NCBI GenBank assembly: GCA_036924285.1 | Contig: JAYKYS010000014.1 | Span: 9,734,001-9,798,000, forward strand | Source of the DNA: Asterella californica | Taxonomy: Eukaryota; Streptophyta; Marchantiopsida; Marchantiales; Aytoniaceae | Length of the DNA: 64,000 bases | Direction: 5' to 3' | Shown here: one piece after another, positions 23,415-35,942 of the stretch | Numbering within the stretch: position 1 is the first letter of the stretch | Layout of the letters: every line of letters begins with the position of its first letter | Program-made: the position numbers and the translations under genes | Notes under the pieces: generated by a model | Seen by the model: only the letters and a program-made list of their open reading frames with translations | Told to the model about the DNA's origin: nothing | Database searches by the model: none

Positions 23415-23788
23415 CAGAAATTTGCTTGATCATACCCCCAATAGGTTCCGTGAGCTTGATCATACCCCTCTTAACGTTTTCTTGCTTGATCACACCCTTG
23501 ACTGGTTATTGCCTGTCAAACCAGTAACTTTGTGATGTTATTCAGATGTGAGATTGCACATATTAGAAGAATGAGAATATGGATAGTCTAACGCGTCCTT
23601 AATGTCAAATATTTTGAATTATAGTGATATTTAGTTGAGGTTGAAAGTACTAAAATGATGAACCAAAAGATAATATGACTAGTTCGACTGTCAATAATCC
23701 ATCAGGGGTATGATCAAGCAACCAAACGTTAAGAGGGGTATGATCAAGCTCACGGAACGTACTGGGGGTATTATCAAGCAAATTTCTG
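23415..23788. mobile_element. Mutator-like MITE, TGATCA family copy 1
   Basis: A 374-bp non-coding element with terminal inverted repeats of roughly 100 bp (CAGAAATTTGCTTGATCATA at the left, complement at the right). It is flanked by a perfect 9-bp duplication, TCTTTGCTT, at 23406-23414 and 23789-23797. Long inverted repeats with a 9-bp duplication are the signature of Mutator-like elements. Each arm contains three spaced copies of GCTTGATCAYACCC. Relatives lie at 26864 and 55218. Confidence 0.8.
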
Positions 23789-23862
23789 TCTTTGCTTCCG
23801 TGTGAGCAACGAGAGGTCCAGTTTAGTAAGGAACGCTTGCTGTTGGAAACAATAAGGTATAA

Positions 23863-24202
23863 GAGCATCTCCACCCGTATAGAGATAAATACTTCCTTAT
23901 CCTTAATTTACAAATGAGGAGTGAAAGATATTTATCTTTAATGGATAAATATCTCCACCTCACTCTTCGTACAGATCTCTAAAGAATATCAGAAACTCAA
24001 ACTTTTTCAAAACTATCCAAAAATGTTCTTCAAACTGTTTGATATGGAGTTAAGGGATTTTTATTTCATTCTTTAATTTAAAGAAATGCGATAACTTTTA
24101 AAGAATTTCATAGATTAAAAAACTAGTATAAAGATCAACAGTGGAAAGAGTTTTCCTCTAACTGGTTAGAGGAGCCTTTAAAGACCCGCGGTGGAGATGC
24201 TC
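23863..24202. mobile_element. Tourist-like (PIF/Harbinger) MITE
   Basis: A 340-bp element with 13-bp terminal repeats GAGCATCTCCACC...GGTGGAGATGCTC and a TAA duplication on each side (23860-23862, 24203-24205). It is non-coding, with A/T-rich internal sequence. It lies only 65 bp from the end of the preceding Mutator-like MITE's target duplication, so it was nested close to it. Confidence 0.75.
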
Positions 24203-24205
24203 TAA

Positions 24206-26860
24206 GGGATGCCAAAGTTAAAAACAAGATTTCTAAACTGGAGGCAAGGAGAAAAGTTGTATAGAGTCATCGATCGTTGCTTGACGCCTTTGTGAGTTTG
24301 TTAGTACTATTTCGTCAATCCTTAATCCCTCTGATATTTGAATCATTACGTTGAGTATTATATTTCTTTATTGCCAAAACTCAAGGCAGAAATGAGTGGA
24401 AAGAAAATAAAAAGAGGTCCACTGCGATGCTCAAGATAAAAGTTTTACGAAACCAAAAATTATCCAAGGGAAATGAAGGGAAGTTGATTTATATCCATCA
24501 TCTTCCAGTTCTTGAATCAGATAAATTGTCATAAAATGTTACTTTTGCTTGTAAAATATCTTGCTGTTTATCATTTTAACCTGACTTTTCAGAATTCCAG
24601 ACGCTGGAGAATACAAAGATGCCGACTAGCCCCAAGCACTCTTGTGCAGACTCTGACCCAAGTCGTAACCCCGTTCAGGAATATTTGAAAAAGTTTCCAA
24701 CTTGAGACATCTCTATGAGTTTGTAGAGAAGTTTTGTTTCATACTCGTAATTCATTTTATAATGTTCGTTACGGAAATATGTGGGGATCATGCGAGATTA
24801 CTCAAAGTTTACTCATAAACAAATTAAATTTAGGATATTTACTTGTTCGCACTCAATAGTTCTTTGATTTTCTTGGTCACACTCTTGACTTGTTGTGTTT
24901 CTTGGACGCACCTCATGGAAGTCCGCCGGTCACTCTTCATACGTGAATGTCCGCATGATAGCTTTCTTCACACCGTGTTTACATTCTTTCCGCCGTGGTC
25001 TAGTCATATTATTTCAAAGCACGGAAATATCTGTGATTATTTCTCGTTACACTTGAATGACGTCCAGACCTAATCAATCCACTACACGAATGAAACAAAG
25101 CCAAATCGACTTCGCATATATGAGTTCATGTGATGATGAGATACCGGACACATAACACAATACTGCACCTAGGAGAGATTGCGAGAATCAGAGTCTTCAA
25201 GATCGATCGAGATTTTCAGAGAATAGAGAGAAAAACAACATCAGAGAACGAGACAGAGAAAGAAGAAATGATAGGAGGGAAGGAACAATCGAAGCAAATA
25301 TGAAACAACTTGTAACATTACCAACCAGTGTTTATCGAAGATGGAGGCCCGTCTTGTGCATGTTCTGGACTAAGAGAAACATTTGCAATTGCACAAGTGA
25401 AGGCCTTCTAATTTCAAGATGCTCTAACTGAAATAGACACCATATCGTTCGGAAAACCACCGATTTTAGATTCTAAATCCTTGTCAGAAACTCGTCAGAA
25501 ACTACAACACGATTGATAGCCGCGTGTCACTCATAGTGCTGTAAACATTAAATCATGAAGAAGAATATTTTCTAATTAACTATATAAACGATCAATAATA
25601 GAACAAATGAAATCACGTCTAGGCATCATTTGCTATGGCCGCGTTCCACCTTTTAAATAAATTAAGAGAAAAAGCGCATGGGTGTCATTTGTGGAGTCCC
25701 ATAACAATCCTTAAATTAATCAACACAAATGACACCTTGGTCTCATTCGGATTGTCATAAATATTACTTTTTTATTATACTCGAATTGACACGGATGTAT
25801 TATTTTTCAGACGTAAATGATCTCTAATTTTGCATTCTCTGAATGATGCTCCGGTGTCATTCCGAGTGCCTTAAAACTAGTATATTCTAAAAAACATTTA
25901 AAATTAAACTTAACATTTAAAATTAAAAACTAATTAAAAACATTTAAAATTAGTATATTCTAATTGACACCCGGGTGCCATTCGTTAGACGTAACCCGTC
26001 CATAATTTTTTAAATGGCAGGAATGATGCTTGGACGTCATTCAAGTGTAACAAGAAACAACCACAAAAATTCATGCACTTTGAAATGGACGACTAGACCA
26101 CGGTGGAAGGAATGTAACCACAGTGTGAAGAAGGTTACCATGTGAGCATCCACACAGGAAGAGTGACTGGAGGACTGCAATGAGGTGTGTCAAAAAAGTG
26201 CCCAACAAAAGTCAAAGATGTGACCAAGAAAATTGAAGATGCGACCACGTAAATATCCTCAAATTTTGAGAAGTTGTTAACTTTTACTCTATATCTTTTA
26301 TAAAGACTCAACCGCACATAGTTAATTGTCCCTTGTTTTTCCCCAAAGCTGGTTTCGGTGATAAGCATAATGATCACACATGTCAGTTCATGTCAACTCA
26401 TTACACAAGAAGTGAGTACAATCTTGATATTAACCTACTCGTAAATGGTCCTCTTGGATAGCACTTTTGAGTTTTTTTGCTGAGTACATACAGTGTAATA
26501 TCAACACGTGTCAATCAAATTGAGATAGATGCAGCTAGTATCATTAATGTTCATTAGTACACGAGATATAATATCCAAAGTAAAAATCCAAAGTGACGTT
26601 GTGGTGGTAATACGTGCCGGTCTCTCTCTGACTAAGGCAAAACTTGCTCCATAACCTAATTAGATGGTAGTATCAGTTGCCCCAAGTGTGTGGAATGAAA
26701 AATCCATGTGATACCAAACCATATAATTCGCTTCTGATTCAGAGGAAAAACTGAAGAACTAGTAGAAAACTACTATGTGCGACTGGACCTAACTCACCAC
26801 AACTTCTTCTTGTGCAACTCTTAATGCATACACTCAAACTTACTAGTACTTCATCAGTTG
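24206..26860. other. AT-rich intergenic DNA with decayed repeats
   Basis: No gene seen. The stretch 24461-24650 resembles 54760-54920 (shared AAATGAAGGGAAG/AAATGAACGGGAG and TTCATTTTCAG-like strings), so it is probably one dispersed repeat. At 25.62-26.05 kb, GGCATCATT near the left and AATGATGCT near the right, each beside a TTTTAAA(T)AAATTA-like string, suggest an old inverted-repeat element. Confidence 0.3.
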
Positions 26861-26863
26861 TGG

Positions 26864-27205
26864 CAGAAATTTGCTTGATCACACCCCCAAAGATTTCTCG
26901 TGCTTGATCACACCCCTCTTAACTATGATAGACCTTAGCTCTACTCATTTTAATTACCGTGCCATGCATAGAAATAATAACTTATAATTTAACTCATTAT
27001 TTTTTATTTCATCGAACGACCAGGGTTCATGCAGATTCGCACGACATCAGTTATTATGAATAGAGTTAACTCGAACGATCCAGATTCATGCAGATTCGCA
27101 TGACATTAGTTAATATGAATAGAGTTAACTCAGAATGTGACTATGTATTGCTTGATCACACCCTTGATCAGTTATCGATTGTAAATCAATCATTTTTCCA
27201 TAGTG
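26864..27205. mobile_element. Mutator-like MITE, TGATCA family, incomplete copy
   Basis: The left arm starts CAGAAATTTGCTTGATCACA and carries the three GCTTGATCACACCC motifs. The second and third are split by about 220 bp of other sequence, which includes a 60-bp tandem duplication (27013-27072 and 27073-27131). I found no matching right arm downstream, so the copy is truncated or rearranged. Confidence 0.55.
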
Positions 27206-28650
27206 ATGAATAGTTTGTACTGCACACATCAGCTTTTCTGACATGTATGGTCTATAATATATGTTTTATAATAATTTTAAATAATAAAAATATTTAATCA
27301 AAAAATAAAATAAAATAAGATAAAATACTAATCTCACTGTAAATAATTAATTAACGATATTATCAAACAATACATCACTAAGAGAGGTATCATCAGCGAT
27401 ACAACAAACTTACTGGGGATGTGTGTGAGAGAAAGAGCAAGCGCAAGAAGTAAATCTTCTTTCACTTTAACTTGTTCTATCTAGAGCGCAGGGGCACGGA
27501 CAGGTTAACTGCACACGTACCTTGTGCATGCTGTGTACGTGAGTGACACAGTCGGCTATTCTCGAACAGAACCAGCTGTTTTTTGCCGTTTGAGCCTGTC
27601 GAGGCACAAGCGCCGACTGGCCACACGTTTTCTGGATCTTGATCCGTAAACTGCCAAGATCTGGTCATGTGAATGCTCACATGCTTGACATGTGACGCTT
27701 GATGCTTGATGCTGTCGAGAGTTCAAAGTTTATTACTTTTTGTCATATTCGACGATGATTATGATCCGCTTGTCGGTTTTCATATCTGATCTCATAGATT
27801 AGGCGTCTACCGTACTCATCCACCTGGTTTTACTGCACTGTTAGCGAAAGGTAAGTCCAGAGACTTTAAGTTGCGGACTTTACTTTCGGTTCTCCTGCGT
27901 GGAGTTTGTTTTCAGAAACAGGTTATGAGCGGGTTATCATCTCTTCTTGATGGAGGAAGTAAATATGCAAATTTTAATCTATTTTTTATTTTTCAAAAGA
28001 GTTAAATGATAATTATATTCTTCATTAAATGTGTCTGGGCGATGTCTGCATATGTGTGAGAACTTTGGAGAATGTGTTGCCTGTGCTCCTCTTATGGTTT
28101 ATGTCTAGTTGGTTTTGTGTTTCCAGTAATTAATATTTATAAAATTTTGATTTTATTAATTTAATATAGGATTTTTTTAACTTTTTTATATTTTTCTAAT
28201 AACAAAAATTGATCAAAAATTCTCAAAAGTCGATTTTGCATATATATATTCACTTTTGGGAGGTTTTCCTGTACCGACTTTAATTCAAGTAGGAAACCTT
28301 TCTTATTATACTGCGTGAAATATAAAGAGTTAACTTTCATGCACTTGAGAACCAAAGCACTTCGCAGGGAGCCTCCGACGTGAGTTTGAACTGAACTTGT
28401 TAAAGTGATTCCTTTTTTCATGCAAAATGTCACTAAGAAGAGTCATAAAAAGCACCCGTTAGAAACATGTAAGAAGTACGTTTTAACGAAATCCTTGAGC
28501 TCTTTCTTATGCACTTTGGTAGAATCAAAGTCCAAAAGGGCTTGATGGGAGTAGACGTTTCTAAGAATAAGTGTTAGAAATGATTAATTTCAATCTATTG
28601 CGGTAGGAGTTTATCTTGATCCAATCAATGTTATAAGGGTTCAAATGTGG
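27206..28650. other. AT-rich intergenic DNA, no gene seen
   Basis: Short chance frames only; nothing else supported. Confidence 0.4.
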
Positions 28651-28656
28651 TTACTA

Positions 28657-28944
28657 GGGCCACTCAAATCTTTTTTCATAGTGAATTTTACATGATTCAG
28701 ATGAGAAATAGTAAGTGTAAACTCTGGTCACGGACTGCAGAATGAAGATATAAATTAGAATCAAATTTTGTTTACGATATTCAGCAGATATCGTTTACAG
28801 ATATACACTATTTACGTCAAGTGGTTATTCAGATATCACCTCCAGAGGTGATACGTAAGATTTACAACCAAAACCTATAAAAACCTTTATGGGAGTTACA
28901 TAAAAGTCAGGTTTGAGTTTCGTAAAAGCTAGGTTTGAGTGGTC
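28657..28944. mobile_element. Tourist-like MITE, family C copy 2
   Basis: Starts GGGCCACTCAAA and ends TTTGAGTGGTC; CTA flanks both sides (28654-28656, 28945-28947). It shares its ends and an inner ACCTATAAAA...GGGAGTTA block with 962-1237, with considerable divergence elsewhere. Confidence 0.55.
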
Positions 28945-29519
28945 CTACTATCAAGAAGTCAAAAAATTTTGTTGAAATTTGCAGGACAACAATCTCTGTA
29001 AAGGTTTCTTCACATTTGTAATACATTTCACTGGAATATGAACCCGTACAATGTCAAACAAGTTCAGAATTTAACTTTGTTGCTGTGCGTTAACATAGCT
29101 GTACGTCGATTGTGAAAATCCTAAAAAGAAAAGGTGAGAGGGAGAATATTTTATCATGTAACGAATCGGAAAGATAGAAGCGTTGTGAAAATAAAAAAGG
29201 AAGAGAAATAACTGGAACGCACGGATGTAATCGTTGTAAAAAGCCAGCAAAAGCAAAAAAAGAGATAGATCCGGAAAAATCGTTATGAAATAGCCCTGAA
29301 TTCCACTACAAGCGAAGCTCATTGTTTTCATATGGTTAGTTTCTGGTTAGAACTTTTTGTGTGTAGAGCTATTACACGAGATGTCCAAAGTGTATAGGTG
29401 GAGTACCCCTTCTCTTGATATTTCGAGATATCTGGTGGTCTCTCTTCATGAAAGAACTTGTACATGCAAAAAGAATATCGCGGTATGGAGAAGGGCTCTA
29501 GTTGTATAAAGTGAATGTA

Positions 29520-29700
29520 TTAATTATATGATATGTGTTACTTGTTAGAGTATATAATTGATTTAACTTATCGTCCTCTAAGAGAAAGATCACGGGTTCA
29601 ATCCCTTACGGGTAAGGTTGAAAGTGCATGCGCTGTAAACTGTCCTATGGTCCGAGTCTCGTTATGGTGGACTCACATGGACATTCCTATGGTTTGTGAA
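29520..29700 (+). mobile_element. Possible tRNA-derived SINE head
   Basis: GTTAGAGTATATAATTG resembles a pol III A box. About 40 bp downstream, GGGTTCAATCCC fits a B box. The sequence does not fold as a full tRNA: I could not pair an acceptor stem. That points to a tRNA-derived SINE promoter rather than a tRNA gene. The 3' limit is uncertain. Confidence 0.35.
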
Positions 29701-31830
29701 TATCTCAAATGACAAATAATAATATTTATCATTTATCATATAAACAAAAAAATGTTAATATAAAGAACCTTCTATATTACACGAAAATCTACATTAGAAT
29801 CTTACAATTATGCCGTATATCCATTAGGTTCATAAAATATACACGAAATGAACTAATAAGCAAGTGTGAATAGTCCCTAGACTCTAGTTTGAAAACCAAA
29901 GAACAAAATGTCAAGCTCGTGAACGACTTTCATTCGAGTCTTCACTCTTCGGTTGAATGAGAAATCCATGATCAAAAGAAAAAATGGTTATGTTAACGGT
30001 TGTTCTTCCATGTTCCTTGACTGTAAACTCGAGAAATGAGAGACTCTGCGTTGCCACAGCCCTTATACCGTTCCTTGTGGTTATCCTTTTTTTCTAAATC
30101 GAATGGGATCACATATATATATATATATCTATCTTTTCAAAATGTTTTGATTATAAATTAACCTTTGAAAAAAGTCTTGAACTTAACTATCACTGAGTTC
30201 CTGTCAATGGCTTTATCAAAAAAATGTTTTGATAAAGCTACACCATAACATTGTTTTGATATGGTATGGTATTACTCAACTTTGAATATGAGAATCTAAT
30301 GCATATTCTGCATAATAAAAACAAAAACTGTTGACAATTGAAGTGCATTGTAGTTTTCTGATACCATTTGTTAGTTTGATACCGAATAAACCAAACTGAA
30401 CTGAGATGATAAACCCAAACCAGTTAATGAATGACCACCTACTTTAAGGATCGAAGTTTATGGCGTTAATTTTCGCCACCAACTAACAGTGTTTATATAT
30501 ATATATATATATATATATATCCTTCTTTCAGTATTAAGTGAAGAAGGTCAATTTATCTTCCTTGATTGTGTTTGTCTTTGTTACACTCTAATATAAGCTA
30601 AACTATACGTTTAATCGACAAGTCCCTATGAAGACGAACAAGGTACCAGAAGGTGAAGAGGAAACCGGAGCTATTTGTAAGTTAATGTATTCACGAGTAT
30701 TCAGAGCACCTGCATATTCACCTCCTCCAACTTTTGATGGAGGAGGCAAATATCCAGGCGTTTAGTTTAGTAACTAACCTTTCCAATAGGAAAGATTAGG
30801 TATTAAATTAATTTCTGCGTAAGTTAATGTATTCATGAGTATAGCTTATCGGACTTGTATCTTCTGAAGTGCGGCAGACGAGTCAAGATTTATGGTTTAT
30901 CTCTTGCTCTCTTCGTGTTGCCAGATATGGACTAACAGATAAATTTTTAAAATGTTTTAATTATTTATAATATTTTTTATTTAACATATATATATATTCC
31001 TGAACTAGCAAAAGTTCCCAGGAGTTCATCCAGCATGCATATTCACTACAATTCCTAACCATTCAACTGAAAGATTTAACTGAAAAGACTGTTTATATGT
31101 TTTATCAAGTGTTTTAGAAAATGACATGTTCACTAATATGCTTTATCCTGCTCCTCGTCATTAATTTATTATCTAAATTTTACCACCGGAGGAGTTAAAT
31201 AATAAATTCAATGTATATTATATTAATGTATGATACGCGACGAGATCTCAGACTTGTATCTTTTGAAGCACGGACTTCTACTCATCCCTCATGGGTTTTG
31301 ATTTTCTTTCTCGTTCACCTCTCTCAGTGAATATTTAATATTCACTAAAATTTTAGATTTTAGATTTATTTTAAAATATTACATAATATTTATCTGTACA
31401 AATCCAACATTGTATCAACTGAGATTTAATCTATTCTAAAAACTTAATGTAGATTAAGCGAATCCTAAACTTACTCCAGCCATGACAAAAACCAATCCAA
31501 CATAAGGAATTTTATCTCTATCTTTCTACTTGTGTTTGCTCTCTAACTAAGAAGCATGTATTTTGTAGTGTAGAAAGTCTTGAAACCTAACCGTGTCTTT
31601 ATTTGCCACATGCATTTTGAGGTTTATTAACAGTTCTGCAGCATTGCCGTGGGAGAACCATTGATAATTTAACCACAAAAAATAACAATATTTATTTTGA
31701 ATAAACAATGATGATAAAGTCATAAGACCAATAGAAAGAATAACCATTTGTTCCTCACTGTGGTACAAAGGCTTCACTCCAAGCCTGCTGCACCAACAGA
31801 TCAGCATACTGCTGCAACTCTCCACTTGAA
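29701..31830. other. AT-rich intergenic DNA with dispersed repeats
   Basis: No gene seen. AT microsatellites occur near 30112 and 30496. Two related segments, at 30850-30917 and 31250-31316, both contain GACTTGTATCTT(C/T)TGAAG followed by a TCTTGCTCTCTTCG-like string. Confidence 0.35.
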
Positions 31831-31832
31831 CT

Positions 31833-32420
31833 CTAGAGCGGAACATCCAAGACAGATGGTATTACCGTAGTCATGCTCGGCTTGTCCTCCACCTCCTCAA
31901 AGACCGAAGTATCTTCCGCATGAGCATCATCCTCTAACAACTCGTTCGGCCAAGTGATGACCGAATTGAACTCTGCAACGGATGTTATCGTCCCTGGTGT
32001 AAGCTCCGTTGTCTCAACTCGAGCACTGAACCGCACTGGTAAGCCGCTCACTCGTCTCTCACTGGACTGCCAACCTGGTCTGTAAGATGCTATCTCCGTC
32101 CAATAGTCGATCACGAATCTCAAAAGATATAACAATCAATACATCATAAGACTCTATGATCGTAACGATGACCTTGGTCCTCACCATGGAGTCATCCGTG
32201 GGATGATCTGGTCGAACTCTCATCGTCAGCATCTCCCATGTCATGTGTAGAGCTGTACCCCGAATCTTCCTAGAGATGTCTGCAACTGGAATGGACATCT
32301 CTCCACCTGGGACTTCCTCTGACCCAAATCAATACACGTCGTCTTCCTCAACATCAACGGTTGAGCTCCATAGTCTAACAAGACCGTGGTCGATACATCT
32401 TCCTTGAAGATGCCACCAAA
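31833..32420 (-). pseudogene. Ty3/gypsy retrotransposon pol remnant (protease region)
   Basis: In three overlapping minus-strand frames, pieces of one retroelement polyprotein follow in order: a retropepsin-like start VLLDYGAQPLML (near 32390-32350), then ESYDVLI near 32140, then WTEIASYRPGWQSSERR and ITWPNELLEDD towards 31900. At least two frameshifts separate them, and the protease triad reads DYG rather than the usual DSG or DTG. No reverse transcriptase, integrase or long terminal repeats were found around it. It is an old, inactive fragment. Confidence 0.65.
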
Positions 32421-32599
32421 CAGAAGATACCACTTCTGTTGTCCAACAACATCACACCTGGTGTCAAACCAGCACGGTCAACCGCCGGCTTAGCTGGTAA
32501 CTCATCTAATTTGGCAGCCGTCGCTTGCCAAGTATCAGTTAATAGTTAGTTGACAATTATGTCTCGTCTACAACATCATATTTATGAGGTTTCATTCTC

Positions 32600-34410
32600 A
32601 AAGGTGATCTTGGATACGACTCCTATTGTGTGATAGTATCCAGAGTAGGTGTATGTGTGTTGGAGCTATTTGGAGAGATCAGCACAAGTTTGGCTGCGAT
32701 ATTGCAAACACACAGATACAACGATACTTGTATGTGGAGAGAGAGATGAGATTGTGAGACACATCTCATTGCATCATGTGACGTGTTTGGTACAGAGATA
32801 TCTTGAGTTGTTGCTCATAACAGCTGTTAGAGAATACAAGTAAACATTATCGTCAGATATTTCACGACGTGAGTTTATCAGTCTCATATTATTTATTATC
32901 GCATCGACGATCACCTTTACGTATAATTCGGATAGAAATATACGATCCTCGGTATAATCTAAGATGAGCGGTTGTAATTTCATTTCATTCACAATTCTGA
33001 AGTCTTAAGCCCTAAGCCCGAGATGCTTGTTTGTCTATTAAAACTCATTAGGGAAATGACAATCAGATTAAAACTCATTATGGAAATGGCAATCAGATTA
33101 GGTCATCAGATTGTGCTAGAAAGAGATGAGATTCTGTATGTAGATTGCTTGACTCATCAGACTCTAGAGATTCTGAAGTTTAATCACATAAAGTTTTGAT
33201 AATTCGATGCTCTATTTACATTTACACGTAGTCTGGAATTGAGAAACTAAAATATATCACGGATATATTTCACTTGCGTATTTCACCTCTTTCAAGTTTG
33301 AAAAAGAGGGATGTGTAAAAGGTTTAATTTTTATTTTAAATACTTTTTTGGATAGATTAGATTAAAAATCAAAAATCAAAAATCAAAAAGATTTTACTTA
33401 CGAAAGCAATAAACTTTTATATCCAACAGACGATCTTGTTCATAAACTTCGGCACAAACAACAATTTGCCATCCCTTTTGAGCCGTATCTTTTTCAGTAC
33501 ACTGCAATTTCACTAAATTCATTTTTGAATTATTTTCATTTATATATTCGTGGTTATTTCGATTGCCTGTTTTTCCTCCACTGTCCTAGAAGTGAAATTG
33601 GATGCATATTTGATCAATTACTCGATCTTTTCGTACTATTTCAACCCAATCGAAACATTATATCCCATCGAAAGAAAGTTGCCTTGTGACCTTCTTTTCA
33701 CAATATTTGTCTCTCTATGTTGCATATGACAGGACACGACAGGACTCGTGGTATTGGGACTTTCGCGAGGAGGCGGAGGAGGAAGTCGGAGCCTGAGAAG
33801 GCGAACAACATCAAACAACAAGAGAGCCACACAAGACAGAAAGTCCTCTCTACATCAGGAATAACATCAAAGTGTACACATGGTCGCCCGCGTGTAAGGT
33901 TTGCCATTTGGGCTAGGGAACCGGACAGCGATTACTTGCCAGCTCAAGGGATCTCATCGGCCTTTGTCAAAAACCAATTCCTATCAGTCCATTCGTTAAC
34001 GTTTATGGAGAGAAAGCTTGGATGGATGGAGCTTCAGCTGGTCGAGCTCCTGCTCCCTGAGCGTTTCTATTTGTGTGGAACGTTAGAGGACATAAAGCTG
34101 TGATGCATAAAGGCTGCATATTTACGCGCGAGAACCAGAGATCAATGTGAAACTGAAAGTACTGCGACTTCGTGAGCTCTACGCTGTTTCTAGTCATTCA
34201 AACATGACAAAGAAGACCGACGTCTAGAAGGACAAACATCGACTGCACATAGATGATACAATCTTCTAAACACCCAACAACACCCAATATGCTTTCATGT
34301 GCTGAGGACTCCACTCGAAACCGGAACAGCGTAGAAGCTGCCTTCATTCAGAGTCAGAAATCTTGTTGAAGACAAACAAAATGAAACGTATAATATACTC
34401 CTTAATAAAA
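32600..34410. other. Intergenic DNA, no supported gene
   Basis: The longest frame (33717-34103, plus; basic N-terminus HDRTRGIGTFARRRRRK) is not recognisable and has no supporting splice structure. I regard it as doubtful. Confidence 0.3.
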
Positions 34411-34454
34411 GCTAACGATGGAAGGTATAACAGCTAACGATGGAAGGTATAACA
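34411..34454 (+). repeat. 22-bp tandem duplication
   Basis: GCTAACGATGGAAGGTATAA plus CA occurs twice in immediate succession. It lies downstream of the CTP synthase gene's 3' end. Confidence 0.75.
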
Positions 34455-34510
34455 TTCTCCAAAAAGGTTCCAGACGGTTTCTAAAGGAGGGGAAGAAACA
34501 TTACTAGGTA

Positions 34511-34574
34511 GTTCAACAAGCAAACTTGAACTTCGAGAGCAGAGTTCAAGTTTGCTTGTTGAACTCTGCTCTCG
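34511..34574. repeat. Nested perfect inverted repeats (hairpin)
   Basis: GTTCAACAAGCAAACTTGAA at 34511-34530 is followed after 14 bases by its exact complement at 34545-34564. The spacer segment CGAGAGCAGAG (34534-34544) is itself inverted at 34564-34574. The ordered inverted copies look like the footprint of a template switch during replication. Confidence 0.75.
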
Positions 34575-34579
34575 ACTCG

Positions 34580-35940
34580 TAACTCTATTACCAAATTCCT
34601 TTGTGGTTCTTCCCACCTACTCCCTGAATACTTTCTTGTTGGCGAAGCGCAATCATAACTGAGCACTACCCGAGCAGGCAACGGTCTAAGGTTCTAGGAA
34701 GTCGTCATGTTAGCTAATGGTTCGAAACAATCGACTTCTCATAACTTCTTCAAATCTCCTAGTTAAACACGTAAGGCTTTACGAGAGAAACATGCGAGGA
34801 TTCTAAAAGAAGTCGCATACCTTGGATACTGAGACAACACTTTAGTAAACTGGCGAGGAGTGTGCGTGCAGTATCGTTTCACCAATGGTCGAGAGACCTT
34901 CCACCCACCAATTTCCCAGAAGTCTGCGAAAAACAAGAATGTACCTCACACTCATACACAAAGAGGAGTGAACAGACCACGTGGCTGAAGGTCGGGCAGA
35001 GGACTCGAACTCTGGTCGTGAACAATCCTAAGTCTGGGAAGGTAACGCGGGATTGACCAAAACGTGTAAGCATAGAATCGTACATGATCGCAAGCATTGT
35101 GTGCTTAAACACATAGGTGCGAGTGAAAATGCAAGATTTTATATTTCACTTCCACATAAGGCGTACACGGCACAGAGTAAAACAGCAAGTATTTACCACC
35201 TTTCCTAACCCGGATTCAGATGAACATGAGTTTCCCGCAGGGTGGTGATAATAGAAGCTCTAACTGATTTGGATGCAGCTTGGAGAGAGCTGCTTCTCAT
35301 GGGCTCACGTCCGCATATGTACCGACTTTACGTCGAAGGAATCATATATCAGACCTGAATAGGCTTTAAGGCAAATATGCCCACCGGCTATTAAGACCCG
35401 CCGAACTAGAGCTCCCTTAAATTTCCCTTTAAGGGAGCCTCAAATCGGCACATCCATCAGAAATGGATGCCCACAAACGTGCGATTCTCGCACGGCCCAC
35501 ATGCAACATCACTCACTCTGCACTGCAGTCTCACTCCCGGCAAGAGAAGCAAGCTGATTGTAGTGCTAGCTTGTTAGTGCAACAATCTTCAGGACTCCGA
35601 ACTTCCCTCTACTGAACAACCTGCTAATCAGCATGATGAACTAAGGATCTACATTAAGGGTCTCGCGGGTCTCAACTGCGGTTTATGAGCCAACCCCTGT
35701 GCTCACACACTGGACAGGACTCTTCATTTTGAAAAGCAGATGTACCAGTGGGATAATCTCTACAAGTTAGGGCAATTAGAAGCTCAACGGCTGCCTTAGG
35801 CAGCCGACCGAGTCGAGGACATTACTCTGCCTACACTCATTGCGCAAGAAAAAATAGATGCTATTCAGCGGAAAAACTTTTCCTCCTAACAGCGCAGCTG
35901 TAGGCAGGACATTTCATCAAAATTGTCGTCCAGATAGTTA
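34580..35940. other. Region downstream of CTP synthase, no gene seen
   Basis: Contains the likely 3' untranslated region of CTP synthase near 35.7-35.94 kb. No other feature was supported. Confidence 0.35.
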
Positions 35941-35942
35941 TG

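Noticed and set aside
33717..34103. 128-residue plus-strand frame with basic N-terminus
   Set aside because: No recognisable domain, partly mirrored by open frames on the other strand, no splice or start context support.
35000..35040. tRNA-like T-arm (minus strand GAGTTCGAGTCC)
   Set aside because: The stem pairs only with an eight-base loop, and no acceptor stem or A box could be found in the expected positions.
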